Below, piece after piece: positions 14,300-22,889 of a DNA stretch of 64,000 bases. Origin of the DNA: a bacterium (GTDB lineage Bacteria > Oederibacteriota > Muellerivitia > Muellerivitales > Muellerivitaceae); the NCBI GenBank assembly GCA_035549195.1, contig DASZRK010000002.1:62001-126000 (forward strand). The letters run 5' to 3'. Every line of letters starts with the position of its first letter. Position 1 is the stretch's first letter. Position numbers and translations under genes: made by a program. The notes below the pieces were generated by a model. It saw only the letters and a list, made by a program, of their open reading frames with translations, had not been told where the DNA came from and did not search any database.

Positions 14300-16624
14300 C
14301 TAAAAAGAGTGCCACTTCCCTTCCTCGAAGGTCCGCCAGCGGCCCTTTCCTCCCTCCCCCACCTCCACTTCGATCGCGCCGTCCAGGGCGGTGGAAAACA
14401 CCCTGGCCCCGGGCCGGGCCCGCCCGAAAAGGACGTGATCGTCGGCGTAATCCCGCCAATCGCTCAGGACCGTGAAACGGGGGGTGAGGTCCTTGGCGCA
14501 AAGGCCCGGTTCGCCGCTACGGCGGCCATGGTGGGGCGCCATCAGCCAATCCAACCCCGCCAGTCCGGGGTTCCCGTTGAAGAGCCTGAGCAGGCCTTCC
14601 TTCTCCAGGTCCCCGGGAAAGAGGAACCGTACCCCCCGAAAGGTCAAAAGGGTCGCCAGGGAGAGGTTGTTGACCGCATGGAGGTGGGGATGGAATTCCC
14701 GGGGCGGATGGAGCAGTTCCAGGTCCATTGGCTCCAATCCCTCCAGCGGGTCGCCCGCTTCCACTTCCCTCTTCGGGATCCCCAGTTCCTTGATCCTTCC
14801 TTCGAAGCGCCGGTAGATGAAGCTCGGGGCGGGATTGCGGCCGCTCTCGAAGACCTCGCCCACCCGGCAGGCGCCCAGCAGGTTGTAAAGGCCGCCCACG
14901 TGGTCCTCGTCCGGATGGGTGAGCAGGGCCCCGTCCACACGGTCCAACCCCTCGTGCCGCAGGTAGGTGACGAGCGGGCTGAACCGGTCGGCGCCTTTGT
15001 TCTCCTTGCCCCCGTCCAGGACCAGCACCCGGCCCTGGGGCGACCGGACGACCACCGCGTTGCCGTGGCCCACCGCCAGGTAGGTGACCCGCAGGGGCTG
15101 CCGCTCCAACCTTCCCCCAAGAAAGACCGCGACCGCGGCGCAAAGAAAGACCGCCGCCGCCCGCATGAACCACCGGCGTCCCCTCCTCAGTTTTTTCATT
15201 CCCTCCTTCCATCGGGGGGAGGGCTCCACGGGACGGGGGCGGGGCCAGTAGAAATAGAACCCCGCCAACAGGAACAAGTGATAGAGCAGGACCCATCCCC
15301 CGGGCGGCGAGGCCACCACCCATTCCACGCCCGGCAAGGCGGCCATCCGGTCGGCGGCCCCGAGAAGGAACTTGAGCGGCATCTCGCAGGCGCCGCCCAG
15401 GAAATGCCCCAGGGCCGGATGGATCAGGGACCCGGCCAACACCGCCGCCCCGCCCGCCGCCGAGAAGAGCGCCAGGGGCACCACGACCAGGTTGGCCGGG
15501 ACCGAATAGAGCGAGACCTGGTTGAAGGCGTCGGCCATCAGGACCCAGACCGCGAACTGGGCCGACAGGGTGGCGGTGACCAGCAGGGCCGCGGGGCGCC
15601 AGAGGAAGGAGAGTTTTTCCAGCAGGGGCGAAGCCATCACCATGAGCCCCGCCGTGGCCAGGAAGGAGATCTGGAAGGACAGGTCCTCCAGGAGCAAGGG
15701 ATTGAGAAGGAGCAGGAAGAAGGCGGTGCCGAGCAAGAGCGTTCCCCCGTGCACCTTGCGTTCCAGCAGGAGGGCCAGCAGCGCCAGCCCCGAGAAGACC
15801 GCCGCGCGGCAGACCGGCGGATGGGCGCCCGTCACCAGGGTGAAAAGGAGCAGCAGCGGCAGGGTCACGCCCGCCGCCCATTTGCGGGGCACCCGCAGGG
15901 CGCGAAGCACCAGGAAACAGAGCCCGGCCAGGAAGGCCGTCATCATGCCCGAGACCGCCAGGATATGGATGGTCCCGGTGAGGAAGAAGGACCGCACCAG
16001 GTCCTCCGGCAAGGGCGACCGCTCCCCCAGCAGGATGCCGGCCAGGAGGGCGTTCTCGGGGAACTCCAGGTCGGCATCAAGGGTGTCCAGGGACCAGCGC
16101 TTCAGCGAAGCGGCCCAACGCGGCAGGAACCAGCCCCGGGGAGGGGCCGGGGTCCTTTGCCATTTCCCCGGCGCGCCATAGAGCACATAAAGAAGGCCCT
16201 GGTCCCGCAGGTATTTGGGGTAATCGAACTGGCCCGGGTTCAGGGGCGGAGCGGGCGCCTGCACCTTGCCCTCGACCTCCACCTCATCCCCGTAGGAAAG
16301 GACCGCCTGGGACCGGCCCGGCGCAGGAAAGAAGGCCGCCCGCACCTTGACCGGGGGCAAGGGCCGGCCGTTCAGGGAGACCAATTGGCAGACCGCCCGG
16401 ACCTCGCGTACTTGAGGATCGTAAACGCCCCGGGTTCGGCCCGTTTCGTGGCCCCCCGGCGCGTGCTCGAAAAGGACCTGGGGCTCTTCCCGGACCCAAA
16501 GCTTGAAGAGACCCTTGGTGGGCTTGGGAAAAAGGGCGGACTGGGTCCGAAGGTCCGTCCGGGCCTGCCAGGCGCGCAGGAGGAGAAGGACACCGGCTAA
16601 GATCAAGATCCACTTTCGATCCAC
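14300..16624 (-). CDS. comEC: ComEC/Rec2 family DNA uptake channel
   Basis: A 774-residue inner-membrane protein starting at GTG 16624 (GAGG upstream). Order of parts: two N-terminal membrane helices and an OB-like soluble domain (about 30-200), the polytopic competence domain (about 205-500; FFLTGTIHILAVSGMM is the conserved segment), and a C-terminal metallo-beta-lactamase-like domain (about 510-770) with VGHGNAVVV, LDGGKENKGAD, LLTHPDEDHVGG and APHHG. In transforming bacteria it carries single-stranded DNA across the inner membrane and the C-terminal domain is thought to degrade the other strand. Other competence genes are not in this window. Confidence 0.93.
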   Translation of the reverse strand: MDRKWILILAGVLLLLRAWQARTDLRTQSALFPKPTKGLFKLWVREEPQVLFEHAPGGHETGRTRGVYDPQVREVRAVCQLVSLNGRPLPPVKVRAAFFPAPGRSQAVLSYGDEVEVEGKVQAPAPPLNPGQFDYPKYLRDQGLLYVLYGAPGKWQRTPAPPRGWFLPRWAASLKRWSLDTLDADLEFPENALLAGILLGERSPLPEDLVRSFFLTGTIHILAVSGMMTAFLAGLCFLVLRALRVPRKWAAGVTLPLLLLFTLVTGAHPPVCRAAVFSGLALLALLLERKVHGGTLLLGTAFFLLLLNPLLLEDLSFQISFLATAGLMVMASPLLEKLSFLWRPAALLVTATLSAQFAVWVLMADAFNQVSLYSVPANLVVVPLALFSAAGGAAVLAGSLIHPALGHFLGGACEMPLKFLLGAADRMAALPGVEWVVASPPGGWVLLYHLFLLAGFYFYWPRPRPVEPSPRWKEGMKKLRRGRRWFMRAAAVFLCAAVAVFLGGRLERQPLRVTYLAVGHGNAVVVRSPQGRVLVLDGGKENKGADRFSPLVTYLRHEGLDRVDGALLTHPDEDHVGGLYNLLGACRVGEVFESGRNPAPSFIYRRFEGRIKELGIPKREVEAGDPLEGLEPMDLELLHPPREFHPHLHAVNNLSLATLLTFRGVRFLFPGDLEKEGLLRLFNGNPGLAGLDWLMAPHHGRRSGEPGLCAKDLTPRFTVLSDWRDYADDHVLFGRARPGARVFSTALDGAIEVEVGEGGKGRWRTFEEGKWHSF

Positions 16625-16686
16625 GGATAGGCCTCAAATGAAGGAAAAATACCTCTCCAAGAAGAACGAACGTCCCAACAGCCATT

Positions 16687-16782
16687 TAGCCACAGATACA
16701 TGGGATGCACAGGGAGGACGTCCAGGAAAAACGATCCATCCGACCCTTCCGGGTGGTTTTATCCCATGCATCGGTGGCTCGA
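16687..16782. repeat. Palindromic GCCACAGAT-type repeat, copy 1
   Basis: Left arm AGCCACAGATACATGGGATG, right arm ATCCCATGCATCGGTGGCTC, which are approximate reverse complements. It fills the gap between comEC and the lipoprotein gene. A relative lies at 42713. Confidence 0.75.
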
Positions 16783-16802
16783 TGGCTTTTTCGCCGTCGG
16801 CC

Positions 16803-17300
16803 CTATTTGAGGTTCTCGGGGACGATCCCGTCCTTGAAGGTGAAATAGCCGAAACCGGACACGACGATGGGACCCCGGCCGTCATAGGCGGGGACCACTT
16901 CGATCCGGAGGAAATACTTGCCGTAGGTGTACTTGGTGGTCTTCGTCGCGTAAAGGAAGGAGCGGGAAGCCCGGCGCCAGACCCCGTCCTGGCGCAGGCC
17001 CGTCTCGGAAGCCTTGAACTGGAAGTCCAAAAGGCGTCCGTAGATCTTGTCCATCTGCCCGATATGGTCCCCCAGTTCCTTCTCATCCTTGACCACCATG
17101 TGGAAACCCGGGTCCAGGCGCTGGAAAAGGTCCTTCATGTCCTGTTGGAGCAGGTCGGAAGCCACCGCGTTGGCCAGGTTGCGGGCCTGGGTGTAATCGG
17201 CCAGCGGCACCACCGGCTTCTGGCCGTCGCCCGCGGGCTTGGGGCCGCAACCGGTCATCCATCCTAAAAGGGCCAGGGCCAGGACCAGGGAGCGGGACAT
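16803..17300 (-). CDS. Lipoprotein of unknown function (165 aa)
   Basis: ATG at 17300 opens a lipoprotein signal with lipobox ALLGWMTGC. The mature part contains a NTF2-like pattern: a first helix with YTQARNLANAVASDLLQQD, then strands LLDFQFKASETGLR, FLRIEVVPAYDGRGPIVVSGFGYF and a C-terminal FKDGIVPENLK. The fold assignment is tentative. It follows the NHL-repeat gene by five bases and is probably in one transcript with it and the upstream GH2 gene. Confidence 0.75.
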   Translation of the reverse strand: MSRSLVLALALLGWMTGCGPKPAGDGQKPVVPLADYTQARNLANAVASDLLQQDMKDLFQRLDPGFHMVVKDEKELGDHIGQMDKIYGRLLDFQFKASETGLRQDGVWRRASRSFLYATKTTKYTYGKYFLRIEVVPAYDGRGPIVVSGFGYFTFKDGIVPENLK

Positions 17301-17305
17301 GGGGC

Positions 17306-18742
17306 CTACTTGATGTAGGAAAAGGGGATCGAGATCTGCTTCTCGATGCGGTCCCGGGATGAATAGGTGGCCATGACGTGGAGCAGCAGCGAATAGTTGC
17401 CCGAGACGACGGAAGGGTCGGGGGTCCAGTCCAGTTCCTGGCGGCCCAACTCCAGGTCCTGCTTGAGGGCCAAGGTGGTCACGGGACGGGCGGCCCCGTC
17501 CAGGACCTGGGCGGTCACTAGGGCCCGTTCGGTGAGGAAGAAGGGGATCCGGAACCCCGTGCCGGAGAGCTCCACCTTCGGGTCCAGGGCGTCGGCGCCG
17601 TTCCAGAAATATTGGACGCTGTCCTTCTCGCTGACCAGCACCTGGCCGAACTGGTGGTTGATGGCGATGCCCCGGGGTTCGTTGAATTGGAAGTCGTCCC
17701 CACCCGGGCCCCCGAAGGTCACCAGGTAATGCAGGTCCTTGTCGAACTTGCGCAGGCAGTCCTTGAGGCCGTCGGTCGCCACCACGTTGCCGAAATAATC
17801 GAAGGCGCAATCGTTGAGCTTGACCGGTCCGTCGGGGATCGCGGCGGCCTCGGCCTGGGCCAGGGGCGACCCGGCCAGGCTGAGGGTCTGAAGGCGCCGG
17901 CCCTGGCGGTCGATGACGGCCAGCCGGTCGGCGTAGGGTCCCTGCGGGTAGAAGGTCCAGGCCTCGTGGGCGTCGATGACGGCGATCGCGCTGGGGCCCT
18001 CCAACCGGGGCGTGGGAAGCACCCGGAAGCGCCCCGAGGGGGTCATGACCTGGATGCGGTCGTTGCCGGTATCGGCGATATAGAGGTTCCCCTGGGAATC
18101 AAAGGCCACTCCCATGGGACCGGCGAAGTGGCCCGGCGCGTTCCCCGCCTTGCCGGCCGTCTTGACCCAGGCCATGCGGAGCCCGTCGTGCTTCAGGAAG
18201 CAGATCCGGTTGTTGCCCGTGTCGGCGATGGCCACCCGGCCGTCGGGATGGATGGCGGCGCCGGTGGGATGGAAGAACTGCCCCTCGCCATGGCCCGTCT
18301 TGCCGAAGCGGCGGATGTCCTTGAGCCCCACGTTATAGACGATCTCCCCGGCCCCCGAATTGACCCCGATGCAGGTCACCACCACGTCGTTGTTGGGGTC
18401 CTGGGGGTTGTGGTCGCTCTTGAGCAGCGCGCAGGCCACCCCCCGGGGATCGTCGAAGGAACAACCGGGGAGCATGAGCGAAAGCATGGTCTGGGTCCCC
18501 CGGTGGATGTTGAAGGGCAGGAACCCGTTGGTGGGATAGACGAAAGTGGAGGGGACCTCTTTCAAGACCTCCAACGGCGCCGCAACGGCGAAGACCGGAA
18601 CCGCGATGAAAAGGCAGGTCCACCGCCAAGCCGCCAAGCCGCCAAGAACGGCTTTCCAAGAACGGGGTTCCCCATCCCGGCCCCTCCCAAAGGATCCTTC
18701 CTTCCGATCTTTCCTTGGCGTCTTGGCGTCTTGGCGGTCCAC
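17306..18742 (-). CDS. NHL-repeat beta-propeller protein, exported
   Basis: From GTG 18742 (AGGAAG upstream) the first 35 residues are translated repeat DNA (DRQDAKTPRKDRKEG). A TTG at 18637 would instead begin a clean signal peptide AAWRWTCLFIAVPVFAVAA, and I regard this as the more likely functional start. The mature protein has NHL repeats, seen as HPTGAAIHPDGRVAIADTGNNR, GPMGVAFDSQGNLYIADTGNDR and EPRGIAINHQFGQVLVSEKD, forming a propeller. The C-terminal 90 residues (ALVTAQVLDGAARPVTTL...GNYSLLLHV) resemble the FlgD-type Ig module used in secretion or anchoring in several phyla. Confidence 0.82.
   Translation of the reverse strand: MDRQDAKTPRKDRKEGSFGRGRDGEPRSWKAVLGGLAAWRWTCLFIAVPVFAVAAPLEVLKEVPSTFVYPTNGFLPFNIHRGTQTMLSLMLPGCSFDDPRGVACALLKSDHNPQDPNNDVVVTCIGVNSGAGEIVYNVGLKDIRRFGKTGHGEGQFFHPTGAAIHPDGRVAIADTGNNRICFLKHDGLRMAWVKTAGKAGNAPGHFAGPMGVAFDSQGNLYIADTGNDRIQVMTPSGRFRVLPTPRLEGPSAIAVIDAHEAWTFYPQGPYADRLAVIDRQGRRLQTLSLAGSPLAQAEAAAIPDGPVKLNDCAFDYFGNVVATDGLKDCLRKFDKDLHYLVTFGGPGGDDFQFNEPRGIAINHQFGQVLVSEKDSVQYFWNGADALDPKVELSGTGFRIPFFLTERALVTAQVLDGAARPVTTLALKQDLELGRQELDWTPDPSVVSGNYSLLLHVMATYSSRDRIEKQISIPFSYIK
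18618..18741. repeat. Palindromic CGCCAAG-type repeat, copy at a gene start
   Basis: Left arm CACCGCCAAGCCGCCAAGCC then GCCAAGAA; right arm CTTGGCGTCTTGGCGTCTTG then GCGGT. It lies exactly at the 5' end of the NHL-repeat gene, so its right arm follows the GTG and its left arm runs into the signal peptide. Confidence 0.85.
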
Positions 18743-18758
18743 TCGCTCTTCCTTTTTC

Positions 18759-20894
18759 TCAGTGTTTCTTCGGGACGACTTGGAACCGATAGTCGTTCCG
18801 GGCCAGCACCTTGCCGCCCTTGGAGAGCGATACCTCCACCCGGTATTCCCCGAAGGGCGCGTTCCCGGGCACCTTGAAACCCTTGATGTGGTTGTAGCGC
18901 TTCTTGGCCTCGAAGGGTTGGACGACCGAATCGGCGGGGATGTCGCAGGGACGTTTGTCCCGGTGAAGGACCTTCCCGTTGGAGGCCACCACCTTGGCCT
19001 CGGCCGAAAGGCCCTTGAAGGCCGTCGGCAGGTCGTTGACCACCTGCAGGGTGTTGAGGAGCGACACGCCCCAGTTGAAGACGTCGCCCCGGTTGTATTG
19101 GCTGATATGGGCCCGCCAGACGGGAAGCAGGGGCTGGGAGGCGGTCTTGAGCGCCTCGTAGCCCGGCTTGGGCTTGCGGTAATAATCCACCACGCTCCAG
19201 GTGATGGAAGGCCAGCAGTCCACGAACATGAACTGGAAGTAGCCCGTGACCGGCTTGTACTTCTTGAGCCGGAAGCTCTGGATGTATTCCTTCACGATCC
19301 TCGCCTGGTAGGCCTGGCTGTTCCTCACGAACTCCTCGATCGAATCCCCCATCGGGACCTTGGCCACGTTGAAGGTCTGGAAATACTGGAAGTCGCGGAA
19401 GGCCCATTCGCTCCACTTGGGGGGCCAGAGATCGGCGGGCTTGAACATCTTCTTGAGGGTGGAAAGGTCCGGCAGGGCTTGGGCCCCGAACTCGGAATAG
19501 AAGGGGCTCTCGGCGGTGATGCTGCCGGGCGCGTCCTTCACCACCGACTCCTCCCAATACCAGCCCGGGTAGGGGTGGAGCTTGAAATCGCTGGCCACGT
19601 CCACGTAACGGCTGTCGTCCTCTTCCTTGACCGCCCGCTCCAGCACCGGGTCCAGCACCTCGCGGTTGTGGGAGGGTTCGTTGTGGCAGCACCAGACCAG
19701 GATGGAGGGATGGTTATAAAGGAGGCGGACCATCTCCTTGACCTGCCGGCGGGCGTTGCGGGTGAAGGCGTCGGTGGCCTCGTAGCTCCATTGCAGGGCG
19801 AAATCCTGCCAGACGAAGATCCCGGCCTCGTCGCAGGCCGAATAGAACTCGTCGCGGTTCACGTGGGCGTGGACCCGCACCCCGTTGAGGTTGGCGTCCC
19901 GCATCATCCGGACGTCCCGGGCGATCTTGTCCTGGGTGTATTCGGAAAGCCACTGGGTGGGGATGATGTTGGTGGCCCGGGGGAAGAAGGGCCGCCCGTT
20001 CAGCCTGAACTTCCAGCCGGGTTCGACCTGGATGGAACGGATGCCGAAGCGGACCTTCCCCTTTTCGACCACATGGCCCGTGGCCGAATCATGGACCTGG
20101 ATCGCGGCCTGATAAAGGTTGGGTTGGCCCTGGTCCCAGGTCCACCAGAGGCGGGGCTTGGCCACGGTCTGGCTCACCTGCACCTCGGTCTGGCCCCGTT
20201 GCAGGTGCACGTTCTTCTGGGTCTTGAGGCGCGTGGGGAACCCCACCCCCTCCAGGTCCAGCCGGATGTCATAGGTCCCGGCCTCGGCCACGTTGAGCAG
20301 CGTCAGCTTGAAGTTGACCACCGCCTGGCCGTTCTTGAGCAGGACCGAATCCACCTGGATGCGCTTGAGCAGCACCTGGTCCACCAGCACCAGTTCCACG
20401 TCGTTCCAGAGCCCGCCGGTGTTCAGGTCCTGGCCCCGCTCCACGTCCCAGCTCCCGGGCCGGGCGTCGTGGTGGTTGAAGATGCCCTTGATCAGGTGCT
20501 TGTTATGCGGCCAGACCTTGCGGTTCTCCTTGGGGGATTCGACCCGGACCTTGAGTTGGTTCTGGTTGCGGAGCGCGTGGGTGGCGTGCAGGTCGAAGGT
20601 CTGGAAATAGCCCTCGTGGCTCCCCAGGAGCTGGCCGTTCAGCTCGACCTTCGTGAAATAGTCCGAGCCCTTGAACCGAAGGAAGGCCGCCTGTCCCTTC
20701 TTTAATAGAGGGGCCTTGAACTCCCTTTCATAGAGGGCTTCCCCGGCGAACTCTTCACCTTGCAGGTACCAGTTGGAGGGGACCTGGATGACCCTCCCTT
20801 TCGCCTTGGCGAGGGGGACGGACCTTTTGTCCAAGGTGGACTCGGCCAGGCGTATGAAGCTCCATTTACCGTTGAGGGAGATGATCTGGGACAA
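18759..20894 (-). CDS. Glycoside hydrolase family 2 protein
   Basis: A 711-residue enzyme starting at TTG 20894 (AAGGA eight bases upstream). It lacks a signal peptide. It shows the GH2 order: jelly-roll sugar-binding domain (about 1-160, with VPSNWYLQGEEFAG), Ig-like domain (about 165-270), and TIM barrel (about 280-560). The catalytic acid/base is E406 in CCHNEPSHN and the nucleophile is E468 in SPFYSEFGAQ. The family includes beta-galactosidases, beta-mannosidases and beta-glucuronidases; the substrate cannot be decided here. A C-terminal domain of about 130 residues ends in an Ig-like strand pattern. It sits between a tiny membrane protein and an exported propeller. Confidence 0.9.
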   Translation of the reverse strand: MSQIISLNGKWSFIRLAESTLDKRSVPLAKAKGRVIQVPSNWYLQGEEFAGEALYEREFKAPLLKKGQAAFLRFKGSDYFTKVELNGQLLGSHEGYFQTFDLHATHALRNQNQLKVRVESPKENRKVWPHNKHLIKGIFNHHDARPGSWDVERGQDLNTGGLWNDVELVLVDQVLLKRIQVDSVLLKNGQAVVNFKLTLLNVAEAGTYDIRLDLEGVGFPTRLKTQKNVHLQRGQTEVQVSQTVAKPRLWWTWDQGQPNLYQAAIQVHDSATGHVVEKGKVRFGIRSIQVEPGWKFRLNGRPFFPRATNIIPTQWLSEYTQDKIARDVRMMRDANLNGVRVHAHVNRDEFYSACDEAGIFVWQDFALQWSYEATDAFTRNARRQVKEMVRLLYNHPSILVWCCHNEPSHNREVLDPVLERAVKEEDDSRYVDVASDFKLHPYPGWYWEESVVKDAPGSITAESPFYSEFGAQALPDLSTLKKMFKPADLWPPKWSEWAFRDFQYFQTFNVAKVPMGDSIEEFVRNSQAYQARIVKEYIQSFRLKKYKPVTGYFQFMFVDCWPSITWSVVDYYRKPKPGYEALKTASQPLLPVWRAHISQYNRGDVFNWGVSLLNTLQVVNDLPTAFKGLSAEAKVVASNGKVLHRDKRPCDIPADSVVQPFEAKKRYNHIKGFKVPGNAPFGEYRVEVSLSKGGKVLARNDYRFQVVPKKH

Positions 20895-20915
20895 GGAGGA
20901 TTCCTTTCGAGAGGG

Positions 20916-21047
20916 TCATGGCCTGCCTTGGGAGGAGGCTTCCGACCCGGGAGTTTGGACGGTCCTTGGCTGGAGGGCAAGCCGAAGGACGCCCAACAGG
21001 GCCATCACCACGAGGAAACCGACCACTTTTTTCTCTTGGGGGGTCAT
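20916..21047 (-). CDS. Small single-pass membrane protein (43 aa)
   Basis: A perfect TATAAT at 21079-21084 implies transcription from about 21072, which excludes the ATG at 21080. The ATG at 21047, preceded by AAGGAAAAGG, is therefore preferred. The peptide has a charged start TPQEKK, one helix (VVGFLVVMALLGVLRLAL) and a polar tail. The opening resembles the N-terminal anchor of ComEA-like proteins, but no helix-hairpin-helix follows, so it could be a remnant or an independent small protein. The GH2 gene begins 21 bp after its stop. Confidence 0.5.
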   Translation of the reverse strand: MTPQEKKVVGFLVVMALLGVLRLALQPRTVQTPGSEASSQGRP

Positions 21048-21078
21048 GGGGGCCTTTTCCTTGGGGGCAAGGGCGCTC

Positions 21079-21084
21079 ATTATA
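21079..21084 (-). promoter_or_regulatory. Consensus -10 element
   Basis: Minus strand TATAAT; the last T overlaps an upstream ATG. The -35 region is weak. It would serve the small membrane protein and probably the GH2 gene. Confidence 0.4.
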
Positions 21085-21259
21085 GCCAAAGGCCCCGGCG
21101 GAAGGACCGCCCAGGGCCGCTTGGGGCGGGGCGAAAACCACGCCCAAGGTCCCCAATGGGCCCTTTCCGTGGGAAAATCGTCCGGTGGGTTTGCCCCCGC
21201 ACCCCTTTGGGCCCTTTCCATCGTCTAATGACGGAGACCTTCAGGACAGGAAATCTTCC

Positions 21260-21838
21260 TTGACCGACGCCGAAAAGATAACGCTCATCCTCCAGGGCCA
21301 AAAAGACCTCTATGGCGACCTGATCCACCAATACCATAAGAAGGTCATGGGCTATTGCCTCTCCATGCTCCAGAACCACTCGGAAGCCGAGGAGGCCGCC
21401 CAGGACATCTTCATCAAGGCCTACCGGAACCTGCCCAAATTCAAGGGGAATTCCCAGTTCTCCACCTGGCTCTACCGCATCACCGCCAACCATTGCCTCG
21501 ATGTTTTGCGCAAGCGCAACCGCCGCAAGACCTTTTCGCTGGACGCTTTATTGGAGGACGAGGGAGAATCCATCCACCGTTTCCTGGCCGCTCCCCCCCT
21601 GGCCGAGGCCCAGGCCGAGAACCGGGACCTGACGGGCAAGATCCTTTCCACCCTGCCCGAGGATTACCGGGCCATCCTGACCCTCCGGGAAGTGGACGGC
21701 CTGGAATACCAGGAGATCGCCAAGGTTTTGGAGTGTTCCCTGGACGCGGTCAAAGGCCGCCTTTCCAGGGCCCGGCGCCTGCTCCAGGAGAACCTACGAC
21801 ACTTCCTGGCCGAAAAGGACGTCCAAACAGACGGATAA
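21260..21838 (+). CDS. ECF-type RNA polymerase sigma factor
   Basis: I place the start at TTG 21260 (AGGA upstream): the product then begins TDAEKITLILQGQK, the normal ECF N-terminus; a longer frame from GTG 21185 adds a Pro-rich stretch with no counterpart. Seen: region 2 with EEAAQDIFIKAYRNLPKFKG and STWLYRITANHCLDVLRKR, and region 4 with LREVDGLEYQEIAKVLECSL and VKGRLSRARRLL, the -35-binding helix-turn-helix. It leads a plus-strand operon: anti-sigma factor five bases later, then a Spy-like protein, a TolC protein and an RND pump. This suggests an envelope-stress or toxic-compound response. Confidence 0.88.
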   Translation: MTDAEKITLILQGQKDLYGDLIHQYHKKVMGYCLSMLQNHSEAEEAAQDIFIKAYRNLPKFKGNSQFSTWLYRITANHCLDVLRKRNRRKTFSLDALLEDEGESIHRFLAAPPLAEAQAENRDLTGKILSTLPEDYRAILTLREVDGLEYQEIAKVLECSLDAVKGRLSRARRLLQENLRHFLAEKDVQTDG

Positions 21839-21843
21839 CCACC

Positions 21844-22281
21844 ATGAACCACGAAATGATCCAGGAAAAACTCTTCGCCCTTTATGACGGCCCCCTGACC
21901 GAACAGGAAAGGAAGGTCGTGGAGGGACATTTGTCCCAGTGCCGGCAGTGCCGCCGGGCCCTGGCCGAGTGGAAGGCCCTGTCCCAGCGCCTTTTCCCCA
22001 AGATCGCCTTCTCGGAAGCCTCCGAAGATATTTTCACCCTGGGCGTCCTGCGCCAGTTGGAACCCTACCGGCCCGCCGAGGTCTTTTGGACCCGGCCCTT
22101 GTTCAAATGGGCCGTGCCGGCCTTGGGCGCCGCCGCCCTGATCGCCTGGTTCTTCCTCTCCTCCTTGAACACGGGCGCGGGCTTGGTGAACGAGCCGGCC
22201 GAGGCCGCCTTCACCTTCGCCGGGGCCGGCGGAGGATACACCCAAAGCGGGTTCGTCCCCGTCTCCTATCCCGGACCTTAA
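21844..22281 (+). CDS. Zinc-type (ZAS) anti-sigma factor
   Basis: A 145-residue membrane protein with an N-terminal anti-sigma zinc motif: H29, C33 and C36 in EGHLSQCRQCRRAL. Such domains hold the cognate ECF sigma factor inactive at the membrane. A single helix (about residues 88-108, FKWAVPALGAAALIAWFF) is followed by a short Gly/Ala-rich outer tail. It starts five bases after the sigma factor stop. Release could be by proteolysis or by metal or thiol chemistry at the Cys pair; the sequence does not say which. Confidence 0.85.
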   Translation: MNHEMIQEKLFALYDGPLTEQERKVVEGHLSQCRQCRRALAEWKALSQRLFPKIAFSEASEDIFTLGVLRQLEPYRPAEVFWTRPLFKWAVPALGAAALIAWFFLSSLNTGAGLVNEPAEAAFTFAGAGGGYTQSGFVPVSYPGP

Positions 22282-22294
22282 AGGAAAACCCGAC

Positions 22295-22711
22295 ATGAAG
22301 ACCTTCTGGATCTCCCTCTTCACCTTCGTCGCCGGGATGGCCCTGGGCGTTTTCGTCCACGGCGTCGTCGAGATCCGCCACTTCCGCGAAGTGCGGGTGA
22401 ACATGCACAATCCCAACTCGGTGCTGGACAACCTCTCCCGACGCCTGGACCTTTCCGACGACCAGCAGCAAAAGGTCCTGGTCCTGCTCAAGGCCCAGAT
22501 CCCCAAGACCGATGCCCTGCGGGACGAACAGCGAAAGAAGTTCAAGGCCATCCGGACCGCCTTCGACGCCCAACTGCGCCCCCTGCTGAACGCGGACCAA
22601 CAGAAACGGCTCGACGCCATGGTGGCGGACTGGGACCGGCATGAGAAGGCCGAGACAAGGGACCCGGACTGTCCCAGCGGTCCCGTATCCGCGGCGGTCG
22701 CTCCGCGCTGA
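22295..22711 (+). CDS. Membrane-anchored Spy/CpxP-like protein
   Basis: A 138-residue protein with one N-terminal anchor (FWISLFTFVAGMALGVFV) and an external helical domain. It carries two LTxxQ-like motifs, LDLSDDQQQKVLVLL and LLNADQQKRLDAM, as in Spy, CpxP and zinc-resistance proteins that bind misfolded proteins or metals in the periplasm. It follows the anti-sigma factor by 13 bases and fits an envelope-stress regulon. A likely terminator follows, so the pump genes downstream may need read-through or a second promoter. Confidence 0.75.
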   Translation: MKTFWISLFTFVAGMALGVFVHGVVEIRHFREVRVNMHNPNSVLDNLSRRLDLSDDQQQKVLVLLKAQIPKTDALRDEQRKKFKAIRTAFDAQLRPLLNADQQKRLDAMVADWDRHEKAETRDPDCPSGPVSAAVAPR

Positions 22712-22747
22712 GATCAACGTCCCCGGCCTCTCCCCGGATGGACCTAC

Positions 22748-22775
22748 GGGGCCCCCTCCCAAAGGGGGCCCTTTC
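22748..22775 (+). terminator. Possible intrinsic terminator
   Basis: GGGCCCCC (22749-22756) pairs with GGGGGCCC (22764-22771), loop TCCCAAA. The T tract is short (TTTCGTATT), so termination may be partial. Confidence 0.55.
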
Positions 22776-22889
22776 GTATTTCAGGAAAGCTTCGTTGCAG
22801 GTATAAGGAACGTGAAATTTTCAGCGACCATTTGAAATCGGTGGGCCTCTTCGCATAAAGTGCGCCGACCCGAGAACGAACGAGGACCC

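Noticed and set aside
16803-17810. A 335-codon minus-strand frame for the lipoprotein gene
   Set aside because: The first 170 codons are out-of-frame reading of the NHL-propeller gene; the lipoprotein signal begins at ATG 17300.
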